Positions 52,401 to 63,614 of a stretch of 64,000 nucleotides of DNA are shown in pieces. The notes under the pieces were generated by a model. That model was given only the letters and a program-made list of their open reading frames with translations. It made no database searches and was not told where the DNA came from. The position numbers and the translations under genes are program-made. The stretch spans positions 2,182,501 through 2,246,500 of the forward strand of contig SEMN01000012.1 in the NCBI GenBank assembly GCA_005408345.1, read 5' to 3'. Within the stretch, counting starts at the first letter, position 1. Each line of letters begins with the position of its first letter. The DNA comes from Macquaria australasica. Lineage: Eukaryota > Chordata > Actinopteri > Centrarchiformes > Percichthyidae.

Positions 52401-55400
52401 CGCCGAGTGGTGAGAGTTAAAGGACATTGGCTTTTTTCTAATGGCTGAATTTATATGGTTTTGACTTTTAACATCATTAGCTCTGTAGGTTATGTCTTTT
52501 TAGCTAACGTTATTGTACTCCATGTCAGAGCAGCTTCTCTTACGCTAGATTTGCACTTGTAAAAGTCGGCTTTCCATAAGCAACTGCTGCCGGTCAAACT
52601 GCCGACTTATCAGTCCAGCCGGCTATTTAAACTCCACTTCAAAACAATGTGAAAATGAGAATAGAGAAACGTACCTATCTGTCTGTATCAGTCCCATCGC
52701 TTTTTTTCCCCTACTTTGGGTAGCTCTCTCTTTTTTCCACAATACACGTTTGCATCCCTGTGATTTATGAATGAAAGTTTAACTGGGAAAATGCAACTCC
52801 TGTCATTGACACGATCTGCTAGAGAAGACGTCTCACTCTGTTAGGAGTTGTTGGAACTACAGAAACACTCAGTCCACTCTAATTGTACAGTGGAGTTACA
52901 GAGTGGAGCTTCTTCCCTAACAATCATTTTTGGCAGATTACAGACACCAGCCACAGAGAGCACCAAACAACAGCTAAGTTTAATTTTGTTCCGTCAAGTT
53001 ACTCACTGAATTTACATTGATTAGTGACAGCTGATATGACCTGCCACTGGAGACATCTGTCATTTTAACCGGTGAAAGTGACTGTCAGCACCGGCTAAAC
53101 ATGAGAAGCTGCTAGGTGATTGTTTGTACACTGCTCTGCTACTGATGATTGCTGTTGGAGCTCAACGAATTTATGCAATCTCAGTGTCAGAACTCGGTTA
53201 CTAACGGTGTGCCCAAATTATTTTCACATTTCACATATGCAGTGAAATGCTCACACTGTAGAGCCCAGTTGTAAAGCAGTGCAGTGTGGCAGCACTGTCA
53301 GGCTGAGGTGGGCAAAACACAAAAGAATAAAGAAAGGATCAGATTTTGATCTGATTTATTTTAGCAGATACCAGTTCATTAAAATATGCCCAGATCTGCC
53401 CTGATACCATCCTTAGGTTCACCTCAGGACATCTCTAATTTACAGTGGTATGACGAATAATTCATAATTGACATTTTTTTTTGTAATTTGTTATCTTCTG
53501 GTTTCCAGAGAGTCAGGTCACATCCAGTCAGAGGGAAGAGAACGAGACAACAATGCCAGATGTGAGCCATAGGGATGCAGCACCACAGCAGGGCACCATG
53601 ACACCTCCACAAGCCCGTCACCGCCAGTTACCAAAAAAGGAAAGAGGTAAAGTTTATAGAGATTTTCTTATTTAGAAATTTTCATTTTGAACTAAATGCA
53701 GCAAAATGCAAACTCTTTTCTCAATGAGAATTTTGTTTGGAAATCCAGACTCCTGCATTGCCAATGTGAAGATATGCACATTATATCCCACTTAAAACTG
53801 ACTCATAACTTGTTGTGTATAATGATTCTTCCAGTTCTTATTTGTCCCCTGCCTTTCCTTTCAACTTTACTTTTGTCCCTGGAGGGCAATTACTTTTTCA
53901 GCAAGGCATAGTACAATACATACAAAAGACCATAGACATACAGTACAGTAAGGGGGGAGGGTAGGTTCCCTGAATACAGTGGGCTACAAGTTCATCAACA
54001 GTAGTGACTGGTGTAACAGGTTAGAGCAGCCTCACAGCGCTGCAGACGCGCTTCTCACGCTCATCTAGAGATTCAGCGTCTCAGCTATTTTTTCCATGAG
54101 ACGCGCACAGTTCTCAACAAAAGCAGACAGTGAAAATTATGTTGATAGTCATATTGATATAAAACCAACAACATTACACCTGTTTCAGTATCAATCTGTA
54201 CAATATGTCACATACTTGAAAAAAAATGTTTTTTACTCCCCAGTTACAATCGAGCACAAGCCTCTTAGCCTTTTTCTGTCTAAACTAAATATAAATGAAA
54301 TGCATCATGAAATGAAACATTCTTTTATTGATCAAAGGCAAGCTCAATGTAGAAAGATAGGGCTGGCAGCAGGAGGAATGCTCTCTCTGTGGACACCACA
54401 CGCGTGCGAGCCATAGCAGTTCAGTGAGGTAGCCGCCACGCGCTGCTCAGGTCGGCAGTGTGGCCCAGCCACAAGCCGCAGCAGCAGTAATGTCTAAAAA
54501 TTACAATGCAATTTAAATGGGTACCGACAGAATATGACCATATAAATACACAAGGAGGGTAAAGTGCATGGTGATTACATGATCAAAACACAATCGGCAT
54601 CATCAACGACGTAGACATCATAGTCGTTGTCGTCGTCGTCGTCGTCATCATCAAAAGCCACATCATATCATCACAACTACAGACACTCAAAACCAAATAC
54701 AACATTATTATCTGGAGAATGCGTCTTTCCATTCGGTGTGAGATTTTTGTCATGCTCTTCTCTGGTTGGTACAGCTGTTTCAAAGCTATGAGACAAGTAA
54801 TGTGACTGGCAAAGAGGATAATGAGTCATCACCTTTACCCAGCCCTTTGACACATGCTGTTGTGTCATAAGCCTGGAAACACCCACAAAGTCCATGCACA
54901 CATGACCTAGGGCGTGTAGTGTCAAAATAGTCAGTAGAATTGATTTACATATTATGTTACTGGTCCCTTTACATGGTCCAGCTCGTTATGAGTCTCTGTC
55001 TAAGTAAGTATTATTTTAAGTAATATAATAAGCTCACTCCCTCTGTCAAACTCTGATACACAGTCTCTCTGGCCTCTACTTTTTATTTCAACCTTTGTTG
55101 CCTTACAATTAGCGTTTATGTACATTTTTTCCTCCAAAAACATTTCCATAGCACTTCCATAGAGAAACACAAATATTAATGTATTCATTGTTTTACAGGT
55201 CGCCAACCTTTCAAGCGAAGGATGTGGGATAAAGACGAGATCTATGCTGTTGAGAAGCACATGATGTCCTTCATCACATCATGTCGTGTGCCAGGGAAAA
55301 GCGACTGTGATGAGTGCCTTGAAATGGAAAAAAAAGCACTCAAAAATAGAAATTGGTTGGCCATAAAATTCTACATCAAAAATCGAATCACAGCTCTCAA

Positions 55401-55413
55401 GAACAAAGTTTAA
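43376..55413 (+). CDS. SET-domain / tyrosine-recombinase-like fusion gene (13 coding exons, about 1206 aa)
   Basis: The coding exons, in order, are 43376-43487, 44282-44444, 44737-44929, 45830-45925, 46536-46631, 47242-47337, 47948-48043, 48953-49057, 49169-49243, 49370-51551, 51757-51810, 53509-53646 and 55199-55413. All introns are GT-AG, the phases agree at every junction, and the total is 3621 nt, divisible by three and ending in TAA. The predicted protein has a KMT5A-like SET domain (residues ~36-150), four 32-residue repeats (157-284), an NLS-like PPKKKVR (293-299), an acidic low-complexity region, a C2H2 motif (C526, C529, H539, H544), a C2HC motif (C608, C611, H623, C627), a tyrosine-recombinase-like domain (~870-1035) and a SANT/Myb-like C terminus (1135-1206). 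It lacks the N-terminal regulatory region of true KMT5A. It probably acts in the nucleus on chromatin or DNA; that is inference. It could be a mobile-element gene, a domesticated one, or two merged genes. The start may lie further upstream (42861 or 43295). Confidence 0.75.
43729..44148. mobile_element. Non-autonomous DNA transposon (MITE) in the first SET intron
   Basis: Its ends are inverted copies of each other. The left end reads GGGGAACTCTG, then CCTGGGCCCTATTTTTA. The right end, read on the other strand, gives GGGAAACTCCGG, then TCTGGGACCTATTTTTA. The sequence ACTTACCATTAGTTTTGGAA also recurs inverted further in. It contains no coding frame. The target duplication is unclear, so the superfamily is not assigned. 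Confidence 0.6.
44282..44444 (+). CDS. SET-domain exon, N-terminal half
   Basis: The acceptor is GCACTAG and the donor is GTAAGG. It encodes the first half of a SET domain: GRGVFAKDHFGKGDFVVEY, then a Glu/Arg-rich helix, then FMFDFFW and RTWW/C, with the Cys codon split TG|T. GRGV and FVVEY correspond to the S-adenosylmethionine-binding strand and early SET strands in KMT5A (SETD8, the histone H4 Lys20 monomethyltransferase). Confidence 0.85.
44737..44929 (+). CDS. SET-domain exon, C-terminal half (catalytic core)
   Basis: This exon completes the SET domain: CIDAARE, LGRLVNDDHKHPNC, PHLCLFALRDINAGEE and ITYDYGG. The catalytic Tyr of the YDYG motif is kept (Tyr144/Tyr146 of the model). The canonical SET motif NHS reads NDD here (107-109), so the usual His that helps bind the cofactor is replaced by Asp. 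It ends at a phase-0 CAG before the donor GTTTGT. Confidence 0.85.
45830..45925 (+). CDS. Linker repeat exon, copy 1
   Basis: A 96-nt exon, phase 0 at both ends, between CTTCAG and GTACTA. It encodes 32 residues beginning VGEQPTPTESSEAD and ending SFSQIQ. It is Ser/Thr/Glu-rich and likely disordered, and is the first of four tandem copies. Copies 1 and 2 have AHKR near the end; copies 3 and 4 have APQR. Confidence 0.75.
46536..46631 (+). CDS. Linker repeat exon, copy 2
   Basis: Same length, phase and splice sites as copy 1, exactly 706 bp downstream. One coding difference is visible from copy 1: SSEAD becomes SSETD. Confidence 0.7.
47242..47337 (+). CDS. Linker repeat exon, copy 3
   Basis: It lies 706 bp after copy 2. 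It has AD in place of TD, and APQR in place of the AHKR of copies 1 and 2. Splice sites and frame are intact. Confidence 0.7.
47948..48043 (+). CDS. Linker repeat exon, copy 4
   Basis: It lies 706 bp after copy 3, appears identical in sequence to copy 3, and has intact splice sites. The repeat unit that carries it is cut short about 400 bp later. Confidence 0.7.
48451..48604 (-). mobile_element. hAT-like element fragment or small MITE
   Basis: It starts CAGTGGCCCGCC and ends GTGGGAAACACTG, so both ends read CAGTG inward. The right end (CAGTGTTTCCCAC on the minus strand) is a common hAT terminus. No matching 8-bp target duplication flanks it, and the tandem array stops within 3 bp of its left end. 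A deletion or rearrangement at this point is likely. Confidence 0.4.
48953..49057 (+). CDS. Exon with basic nuclear-localisation-like motif
   Basis: It is 105 nt, phase 0 to 0, between TTCTGTAG and GTATTG. It encodes GSDEPKPLPPKKKVRMKA followed by a Ser/Asp/Glu-rich stretch. PPKKKVR resembles the classical monopartite nuclear localisation signal. Confidence 0.7.
49169..49243 (+). CDS. Short Ser/Pro and basic linker exon
   Basis: It is 75 nt, phase 0 to 0, between CACTCTAG and GTGAGC. It encodes TWSPSPDSKQDQDS and a basic end PRLRRTKSIQ. It has no known domain; its main support is that it keeps the frame into the large exon at 49370. Confidence 0.65.
49370..51551 (+). CDS. Large exon: acidic region, two zinc-finger-like motifs, tyrosine-recombinase-like domain
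   Basis: A 2182-nt exon. The open frame itself runs on to a TAA ending at 51607, but a donor (GAG-G|GTACAA at 51552) fits in frame with the next exon. The first ~60 residues are acidic. A C2H2 motif follows at exon residues 182-200 (CLYC...H...H) and a C2HC motif at 264-283 (CVYC...H...C). The C-terminal third looks like a tyrosine recombinase: FNRRRAGE (528-535, box I Arg), GKRGRKV (578-584, the Lys turn), STKLRKQTG (648-656, box II Arg), FLGHD (His678) and HRQFYRLP (Tyr687). All five catalytic-type positions can be assigned, except that the first His of HxxR is Lys. The Met at 49370 directly follows an acceptor (TTCTATAG) and is taken as internal. Confidence 0.85.
51757..51810 (+). CDS. Small acidic exon
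   Basis: It is 54 nt, between CACAG and GTAAGC, phase 1 to 1. It encodes ENVHMDSDTEVACESDSQ. The alternative acceptor two bases downstream gives an immediate stop, which supports this choice. Confidence 0.6.
52010..52150. repeat. Fragment with repeated GGCCGG motifs, probably dispersed repeat
   Basis: It lies in the intron after the 51757-51810 exon. AAAGCCGGG, ACGGCCGGG, AAGGCCGGCC and TAGGCCGGGC recur within 140 bp beside ATTTCCTCAAACA. The pattern looks like a transposon subterminal region, but no partner end was identified. Confidence 0.3.
53509..53646 (+). CDS. Linker exon before the C-terminal domain
   Basis: It is 138 nt, between TTTCCAG and GTAAAG, phase 1 to 1. It is Gln/Glu/Thr-rich and ends with a basic stretch ARHRQLPKKER. 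Using the AG two bases later leads to a stop, so this frame is the supported one. No domain is recognised. Confidence 0.6.
54624..54652 (+). repeat. Imperfect (GTC)n trinucleotide tract
   Basis: Six or seven GTC units grading into ATC units, within the last intron of the SET-recombinase gene. Confidence 0.8.
55199..55413 (+). CDS. Terminal coding exon, SANT/Myb-like domain
   Basis: The acceptor is TTTTACAG; the exon ends at TAA (55411-55413). It encodes about 71 residues with the spaced pattern W..DE..AVEKH...FI, then CRVPGKSDCDECL and ALKNRNWLAIKFYIKNRI. Regularly spaced Trp and basic helices suggest a SANT/Myb-like DNA- or chromatin-binding fold (inference). I recall similar C-terminal segments in many uncharacterised, multi-copy fish proteins, but cannot name a family. 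Confidence 0.75.
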
Positions 55414-55589
55414 AATGTATTATGTTTAAATCATGTTTCAAGTCAGATGACTTAGGACATTGTTTGCCAACATCATATCCAAGCCGGTTATACATTTAGT
55501 TGTGTTTCAGCTAGAGTTCTGCTTTTTTTTTTAGAAAGCATAGGGCTTGGTATTCTTTGAAATGTTTGATACTAGCACCACCAATAACA

Positions 55590-55960
55590 ATATCTTCTCT
55601 CCTCTTACATCACCTAATCTCCTCTTCTCTTATCTCAAATGATCTCCTCTCATATTATCTCACCTCATCTCTCCTGTCATTTTATCTGAGCTCATCTTTT
55701 AGTTATCCTACCTCATTTCATCTCCTCTCACCTTATCTTTTATCTCCAATTCTTATTTTATCTCATCTCTTTTCTCTCTCATCTCTCTATTAAAAAGCTG
55801 TTCGAACCCCGCCCTTCTGTTATCTCCCCTCATCTTATGTCATTTCACCTCATCTCCTGTTCTCTCTTATCTATCTCATCGCAATTCATCTTATCTCCTC
55901 TGATCTTACTGTCATTTTTCATTTAATCTCATCTCTCTACTTATCTCATAATTTCTAATT
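55590..55960 (+). repeat. Pyrimidine-rich simple repeat (TCTCATCT-type)
   Basis: Diverged copies of TCTCATCT/TCTCCTCT/CTTATCTC run for about 370 bp, interrupted near 55790 by a unique stretch containing TTCGAACCCCGCCC. It lies in the presumed 3' UTR or just beyond. Confidence 0.8.
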
Positions 55961-56139
55961 TTATTAATGTTTAAAAAAAGTGAAACATTTTATGTCCAAC
56001 CAACAGCCTAAAACCCAAATGTCTTGCATTCATTGATAAGCTGGAAGTAGTGACTGTTGGTTATTTTTGTTTGGTACGTATTTGTTACCTGGAAAATTTT
56101 TTACAAAAACATGTTTTGTTACTGCAACAAATACAGTCA

Positions 56140-56145
56140 AATAAA
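56140..56145 (+). terminator. Candidate polyadenylation signal AATAAA
   Basis: The first clear AATAAA on the plus strand after the stop at 55413, about 730 bp downstream. A pyrimidine-rich simple repeat lies between. Another AATAAA-like sequence lies near 56220. Confidence 0.4.
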
Positions 56146-57004
56146 CATTTTGACATTTAAAAGTCATCCAACAGCCTAAATCTCTCATTTGGAGCAACTT
56201 CTGTTAAATTTAACCAAGGAAATAAAAAATACAGGATTTTACTGCTAATAAGCACCAGGTATGTAGATAATCTGAGGCACATAAGGTACTGAAATAGAAT
56301 ATTTCATGATGACATGCAATTTTTAATTATTCTTTGCCTTGCATTTCCATTGTAAACCGTGTTTAACAGCTTTCTATTCAGTGATCTCAGTCTGACATTT
56401 TTCATTCATGACACTTTTATCAGTCTAATGTTACTTAGTCACTGGTGGGACTTTCATCCAGTAATAATGCTGACTTTAAATGGTGATACCTTCGTATGCA
56501 CTTAATACTAGGTTTCATATGTTGGCAAATTCTAATCATGAATAATCATGAATCCCCATCGATTGAAAGGAGAGCTCAAATCTATAATGAGAGGATTTTA
56601 TTGTCCATGTCACAGAGGGGGTCACTTCTGGTGCACTTAGTATCTTAACCTGCTGCATCATGGTTGCACAGCACTCACCTTGACAGTCAAAGGTGTTTAA
56701 GTGGCTCCCCAAAGTAGGTTTAACCTGAAAGTGTGTTAAGTGGTACTCAGGAAGAAAGAAAAACCAGACAGTGTGTATATACTGACCCCACATATGACTA
56801 AATACCTGACTAGTCCCCAGGAAGCTGTTCCTAGTCCGGTCAAGGAACTCTACTTTGTCTGATTGATTATTTGAAGTGACATCTGTGTTTATGTCCCCTC
56901 CAGGATACTGCCTGATTTTTTTAAGGGCTGTACAACCACTAGAAAGGGTGGTCCCCAGAATGCATGGTCTGGTCTGGTGTCCTTACAATGCCACAAAGAC
57001 AAGG

Positions 57005-57044
<40 letters not shown>
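57005..57044 (+). repeat. (GT)n microsatellite
   Basis: About 20 uninterrupted units. Confidence 0.95.
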
Positions 57045-57046
<2 letters not shown>

Positions 57047-60000
57047 ACATAATGTATACATGTGTATATCACCAAGACTGTCTTTCTCAGAAAAAGCAAC
57101 TGCACTGATCATTTAAGTTACAGCTCAATAGCAACATCAGAAGGAGCGTGATGTTACACTACTGCCAAAAGGTGTGAAGCTGTGTTCAGACTGGACGTGA
57201 AGAGAACTTGTGAAGAGCTGGGGTGATTACATATAAAGTCAAAGTACGAGGGGATGCAAATTCAGCCTAGGCAGCGCAAATTGAGGTGCAGACACATCTG
57301 CGTGGATGGCAAACATTTACCTTGAGCAAGAATTCACAAATTTGGATTGTGCAAAAAGGGCTGCAATGCAGTATCTAGATTTCCCTAATATCTTGTGCAG
57401 TGTTTGTATAAGCAACAAATCCATAAAGTATCTGGGAGGACACACAGTGTGGATGTGCCCAGCATGGAACTGTTTTTATGCGAGTGATTTTTCCTTCTCA
57501 GGGTGGTGTTTGTGGCCCATGGGGTTTAGCTATGTTAGTTAGCAGACACTCTGTTGTCCCTGCTCACTCATGAGACAGGTAAAGCTTGAGTGAAATCAGC
57601 CAATGAGACCTTCACTGGCCCCTGTGGCAGTCGACACACACTGCTGCATTTTCTCTGGCTAACCGCTTGACCATTACTGATTTCCCTCCTCACTCTGCAG
57701 CCAGTTATGACTCTGCCTTGTGTTATCATAGCCTGCAGGTGAGGCCATGCTTCCCTGGAAGGAAAGCGGGAGAGAGAGAATGATAAGGGAGTGATGGAGG
57801 GAGAGAGACGGAGAAAGGAGGAGAGAGAGAGATGAAAGGATGAACAGATAATGGAGATGAGTTGTGGATGTGGAGATATAAAAGATGGAGTCAGAGGCGT
57901 GATGGCATTGATATTTTCTTTCCTTTTTTCCCATCTCTGCTATGCATTTCTTTACACAGAATAAATAGCGGATATTAACAACATGCATGCACAGAATAAT
58001 TGACTGGCATTTTTCGGCTGAGATGTAAGCACACAACAGGTTACAGTGGCAATCAATTTTAATGTATTGGAGGAAATGCAACGTTCAAGATGCCATGGAG
58101 CTGGTTTGAGGAATTAATTGGGTGTTTCTGTGGGAGGCACTGAAGCATAATGGTACATTATAGCATACTGCTGTCTGAGGGATGAAGATTTCCATCAAAC
58201 ATTGAGCATGGCTGCAGCTGTAACTAATGCTTCTGTATTTAAGTGAATCAGTTCCTCTGATGGCTCCCGTACAATAACTGATATTTTTCTCATTTTACAT
58301 TCAGCGCCGTCTTCCCTGAGTGCCTCAGATGTCCTGTAGTTATATTAGTAGAAGCATTTCAAGTATTCAGTGGAGCATCCAGGTATGAAGGGTGTTTTTG
58401 AGATACAGTAGTGGAAGCTGTGATTTCCTTGAGAAGTATTGTGCTTTGATTCATATTCCCTGCTATGCTAGCTCACAAGCAAAATAATTCAGAGCTCACT
58501 TACATACTCACAAACTCACATACAGAAAGGACCAGAGGAGAAATTGGGGCTCCAACTATTCCATGACTAAGCCCCATGCTCTTTGCGCAGGGATGCACAC
58601 TAAGATAGGTGACATTTGTTTAGGCATATTCAAACAATGACAGACACACTATCGATCCAACATTTCAAATGGTGATATCATTGATATGCATGAGAATCTC
58701 TACACACACAAAAAAAAATCATCAGTGAACAAGACAAGAAAGTCAGAGCCCAGAAATAAAAAAAGAACTTGTGCTTAATAGGTTGTGCTTAAAGACAATT
58801 GAAAGACATGAAAGTATATTTATTTCACTGTGCTCTCTCTCTGTAGCTTGTGATAATAACTTTATACAAAATGGTGGTCAAACCAATTAACCATAAAACA
58901 TACAGTCCTCCATTTTCCTGGAAACTGATGGCAATGAAAAAAATAGTGAATTACTATATGTTTCCAGGCATACATACACAACTACTCACCCTTACATCTT
59001 TTTACAGCAGCAGGAAGATAATCATATACTCTAGTCTACATATACAAGAAAATAGAGCATTTGCTGAACCTCGGCTCTATGAAAGCCTTTCACACCTGAG
59101 GGCCTCTTTGCTTTGTGCTGATTTGTGGGCTATCAAATGTCAAGAAACCCAGGCCTTTATTTGTTATTAGGATGACTACCCTGATTGAGATGAAACATGG
59201 GAGAATAGCCCTGCTAAGTGTGCAATGGGTAAAAAAAAAATCTCTAAATGTACATTTTGACATGATATTCTATTTAGTGTATTACATTGAGCTTTCCTAT
59301 ACAGTTTTGACAAGCAATTTGTGTTCTACATCTCACTTTGACAGCTTGGCCACATGTTGCCGGATGGAAGCCTTTTATTTAGACTGTCAACATATTCCAT
59401 ACCGTAGCTTAAATTTCACAGATATGTGCAGACATTTCTGAATTTCTGTGTAGAGTGACAAGACAATGACATGATGTTCCTTGGATTTCCCTTAATGTTT
59501 TGGTTTGGTTACAATCCGCCTCAAGTGTTTTAATGCAGATGTATCTTTTTCTTAGGTTGGGAGGATAAAAAGAAGTGGATATATTCCCCACCCATTCCAT
59601 CATTCCTATCAGCATTCATAACCTCTTTGTCAGATCAGGCAAGGGTTTCTGTTTCGATTAAACTTTGCTCACTCCGGGACGACATTTACGTGAGAGGACA
59701 GCTGATATTTTCACACTGTAATTACAGCCATAGGTCAATGAAACACAGACACAGCTGCCACACGCCCAGTTCTTACTGCCTGGCAAATCAGTGCTGACCC
59801 AGCCAACAGAGCTGAAGACCACCTTGAACCAGAGCTGAACATATTCAGTGGAGGAACAGAAGTAGAACTACATGAAGGTCTCAACACTGTGAGGATAAGC
59901 CTGACAATTCATTCCTTTTTTTGTTCTTCCAGAAAAGCAAATAGTATTGTTTTTGTTAGTTAAGTGTATCTTTTGATTAACATCTTTCTTCGTTATCAAA

Positions 60001-63000
60001 ATATTTTATGGATATTTTATTGATTTCTTCCCTGCTATGAGCCAGTAGTATCAGAAAATGTACTTTAAAGGATGAATCTGGTTTCAGTCTCAGTCTTATT
60101 TTACTTTTTTTGCCATAAAAATGAATGATTATGATGAAGAATTGTCATTTACTTCACTGTGCTGTACTCCAGTTTCTCCAGCTCTACCATGCTCACACAT
60201 ACAAGGCTATTGCAGTCTCCAACAGCTGAACCCTAAAAGCAATTTTAAAAAAACACAAACTTTCGACGCAATAACACCCAAAACTGCAACAGGACCTGCT
60301 TACATATAATTTTTTGTCTATCCACTCCCTGAAACATACATATTATCTGGGATTAGATGTGTTATATGTTTTATTTTAACTCACATAAAGAATTACAGGT
60401 AAACAAGCAGGATCTGGGCATGTATGCACAATTGTTATTTGGCAACAAAAAGGCTGAATACTGTAGCTTCCACCTCTTCAATCAGCTACAAGTCACCTTA
60501 ACGAAACACAATAAAATTCAATCTGAGTGCACTGTTGTGTCTTTGAACTCCCATCAATATTTTCATTCTTTTTCCTTCTCATTCTCTTGAAAATATCTAA
60601 AAAGTAAAAAAAGGAGTAGAAAAAATGATCGCACATGATATGGTGTGTAGACAACAATATCATGTTTACATAGAAAAGTATGTTCACTGCCTACTCGACC
60701 TGTTATAGTACCTGCCTCTTTAGCAGAAGGCTCTCACCACCACAGAAGTAATATTCTTGCTTTTATTATTAACAACAACTAGCAGGAAGTATAAATTGCT
60801 CTATCGGTCCATCATAAAAACTGTATGATTTGGTAATAATCTCCACCTCAGATTGACTTAAGTGAGGGCCTGTCAAACTGGTGTTACAGATTAGTTTGCC
60901 TATGTCATTAAAACCTCTCCCTTTTGCTGTACCAAATTACTAGAACAGAAATGCAGAAATGGTTGATTTCATGGAGGCAAATCAGGTGCACATTCTCAAG
61001 ATTTACATGCTTGTTTTTCTTCCATTAACCTTTAAACCAAACCCTTATTTGCATATTATTGTTAAATTCTGTCACTCGTGTAAACCATTAGCAAACTTTT
61101 TCGTTTCAAATGCCTAATTAATGTCCAATTCAAATCTGGGGTCTAGTTACAAATCACCTCTGTTTTAATTAGGCTGTCTTTGTATTTACTGTATGAAATA
61201 CTTGTGTTGTTTAATCACTTGGTATTTTTCATTTCACAACATTTAAAACAAATCTATTTTTATCATTTTTGTTTAGTTTTTTTTCATCCTCCTAATGTAG
61301 ATGTGACTCAGCACATCTGCACACCTGCCGCCCACACCAGTCGTATGTACTGGAGTGAATAAAAGAGACGTTTGAGAAGGTGAATAAACATCCCCCTCTG
61401 ATTCCTCTCTCTGTCTCTCTCTCTGAGGGAGCTCACATGGGTCTCGCTGTGCTGTTACCCACTACAGTGTAGCCTTTTCATCAGATGCCGGCAGATGCAG
61501 GGAGAAGCCATGTTGGGCTAGGGGGGGATAACTAGGCACTCAACTGACTTCAAAGGGGGAACAAGTCTAGACTAACACACTGCCAAACTAGGTGGTAACC
61601 ATTTTGTATGCAAAGCCACCTCGAGACGAGATGTGTGTGCAGGTGAGTCTTAACTTGGTGAACAAACTTGTGTTAAAGCTGGAAATACGAGCACACACAA
61701 ACACACCAGTAAACACGCTGATGATGCCATGATGAATTATCAACCTTTACCAAATGCCACCAATGCTAAATTGAGCTCTCATAAAATGGTTACAGGAATC
61801 ACAGTTGGGTATTGATGGGGATGTTGATTTTCTCGAAACACTGGGTAAAATTCTCAAATCCATAGTTCATTTTCTCACAACAGTATATACATTTATTATT
61901 GCTTTTATACAGTATTCAAATATAAATACAAGTACCTTGATAAGATATTTACATTTAATAAGTGATGAGTTAGCATCTGTGATCAAAATGGATTGCACTG
62001 CTTTTCTAATGAACTATAAAACTCAAAGACATATTTCTAATTATGCTCATTGGGTAAAACCTCACGCGCAAATATTTGAGCCAAATGTCACAAATGTCAG
62101 AACCTTTTCATAGATTTTTAATAATCTGCTAGTGTCATAAGAAGAACTGAAAACAGATGAATCTTTACGGTCAATTAAATTAGTAAGTAAGAAAATGATC
62201 AAGGGTCAAATTTAGTTTACAGGTCCCGTCATTTCTCAAACACATTTACACTACAGTGAGTGGAACGTCGGTATGGATATGGAGCACACAGACAGCAGAG
62301 AGGGACAACGGCACACTTAGCATGCAGAAGCAAAGATGGGAAAGTAGACTGTATGCGTTGGTTTTCTGAGAGCGAGGAGTGGACAAGCAGAGACAGAGGG
62401 AGGACAGAGCCTACATGCTGTCTGTTAGTCACAGCAGAGACATCTGGAGGGGGCTGTGTTATTCCAAAACACGATTGTGTATTGGAAGAGCAAATATCAG
62501 ATGTGAAATAGATGAAACATTGTGGCCAGACGGAAACATTTCTACAATAATTCCTATGAATTTGTAGTGTTGAGACAGTTGTCTTTACTGTTAAATCAGC
62601 TTTCAAGTTTGTATGTTACAGTACATTACTGTTACTGTAAGGTGTTTACTTTGAATAGGAGGTAAAAGGTGCAGACTGACAGAAATGTAGACATTTTAAC
62701 ATTTTTTTGTAGTTTTGATGGATACGATCCAGTAGGCTTTACTATTGTGTTACTGATTGTAAGTCTACATGAGAAAGAAATAGACAAACTGTTAGTGGAC
62801 ACAGTTCCTCAAACAATGATATTTCATTTCGGTGGCAGTGATGAACTGGTTGAGGAATTGATTTACTTTTGACACAGGATTTAAGGGTCGGGCTGCACAC
62901 TGAAAACTGATGTGGGGATTGCACTCAATGTTTTGACAACGGTTTCAGAAAATGCGCATAAGCATTTGAGAAAAACTGTAAAATTCCAATGTGGAAATGA

Positions 63001-63380
63001 GAGCTCAGTGACTTTATGATTCTCATGCTAATGTGAAATGTGTTATGATAAATGCTCTGGATGCCCTGCCTTTCATCTTGTGCATAGACAGTTAGGATTA
63101 TCAGCACACATGCAGCCCATACATGCATACAATCAATGGACCAGTGCACATATGTTAGTCACTATAATTCATATCTTCTCTAAACACAAACCATTTTGTA
63201 GATGTCTGCAGAGCATGACAAGGCTGTCATTTGAGGTGATGTTTGTTAGATTGAGGGTGGGGCATAAAGCTGCAGGTTTCTAATTAGTATGCCTTTGGCT
63301 ATAAGAAGTGGACATCAATGCACAACCTACACAGTTCTATTATAGAAATGCAACCTTTCAAATCCAAGTAAATACAGGTA

Positions 63381-63410
63381 AAGATTGTATAAGATTGTAT
63401 AGATTGTATA
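63381..63410 (+). repeat. Short tandem repeat, AAGATTGTAT unit
   Basis: Three near-identical copies of a 9-10 bp unit in a row. Confidence 0.75.
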
Positions 63411-63494
63411 ATTCATTAACAGGCAATGTGTTTTACATGTTGTGTGTGAGTTCTATCAAATAACATTACTATCATCATATATGCAGTAACATTT

Positions 63495-63614
63495 TAACTG
63501 ACCTATTTTATTTCTCTCATTTTTACAAGTAAATTAACTTTTACTCAAGTAAAATGTCTTTAAAGTAACAGTACTTTTACTTGAGTAAAATATTCTAGTA
63601 CTTTTCCACCGCTG
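63495..63614. repeat. Terminal part of a dispersed fish repeat
   Basis: This AT-rich stretch has ACTCAAGTAAAA and TTTTACTTGAGTAAAA as inverted copies and ends TTTTCCACCGCTG. The end resembles a hAT terminus (CAGCGGTGGAAAA on the minus strand). The other end was not located. Confidence 0.4.

Noticed and set aside
55797..55815. TTCGAACCCCGCCC, resembling a tRNA T-arm / B box
   Set aside because: No matching acceptor, D or anticodon stems around it, so it is not a tRNA and not a clear SINE head.
57674..58081. 135-codon open frame on the minus strand
   Set aside because: Half of it is a translated purine/pyrimidine-rich tract (Leu/Ser runs); no domain.
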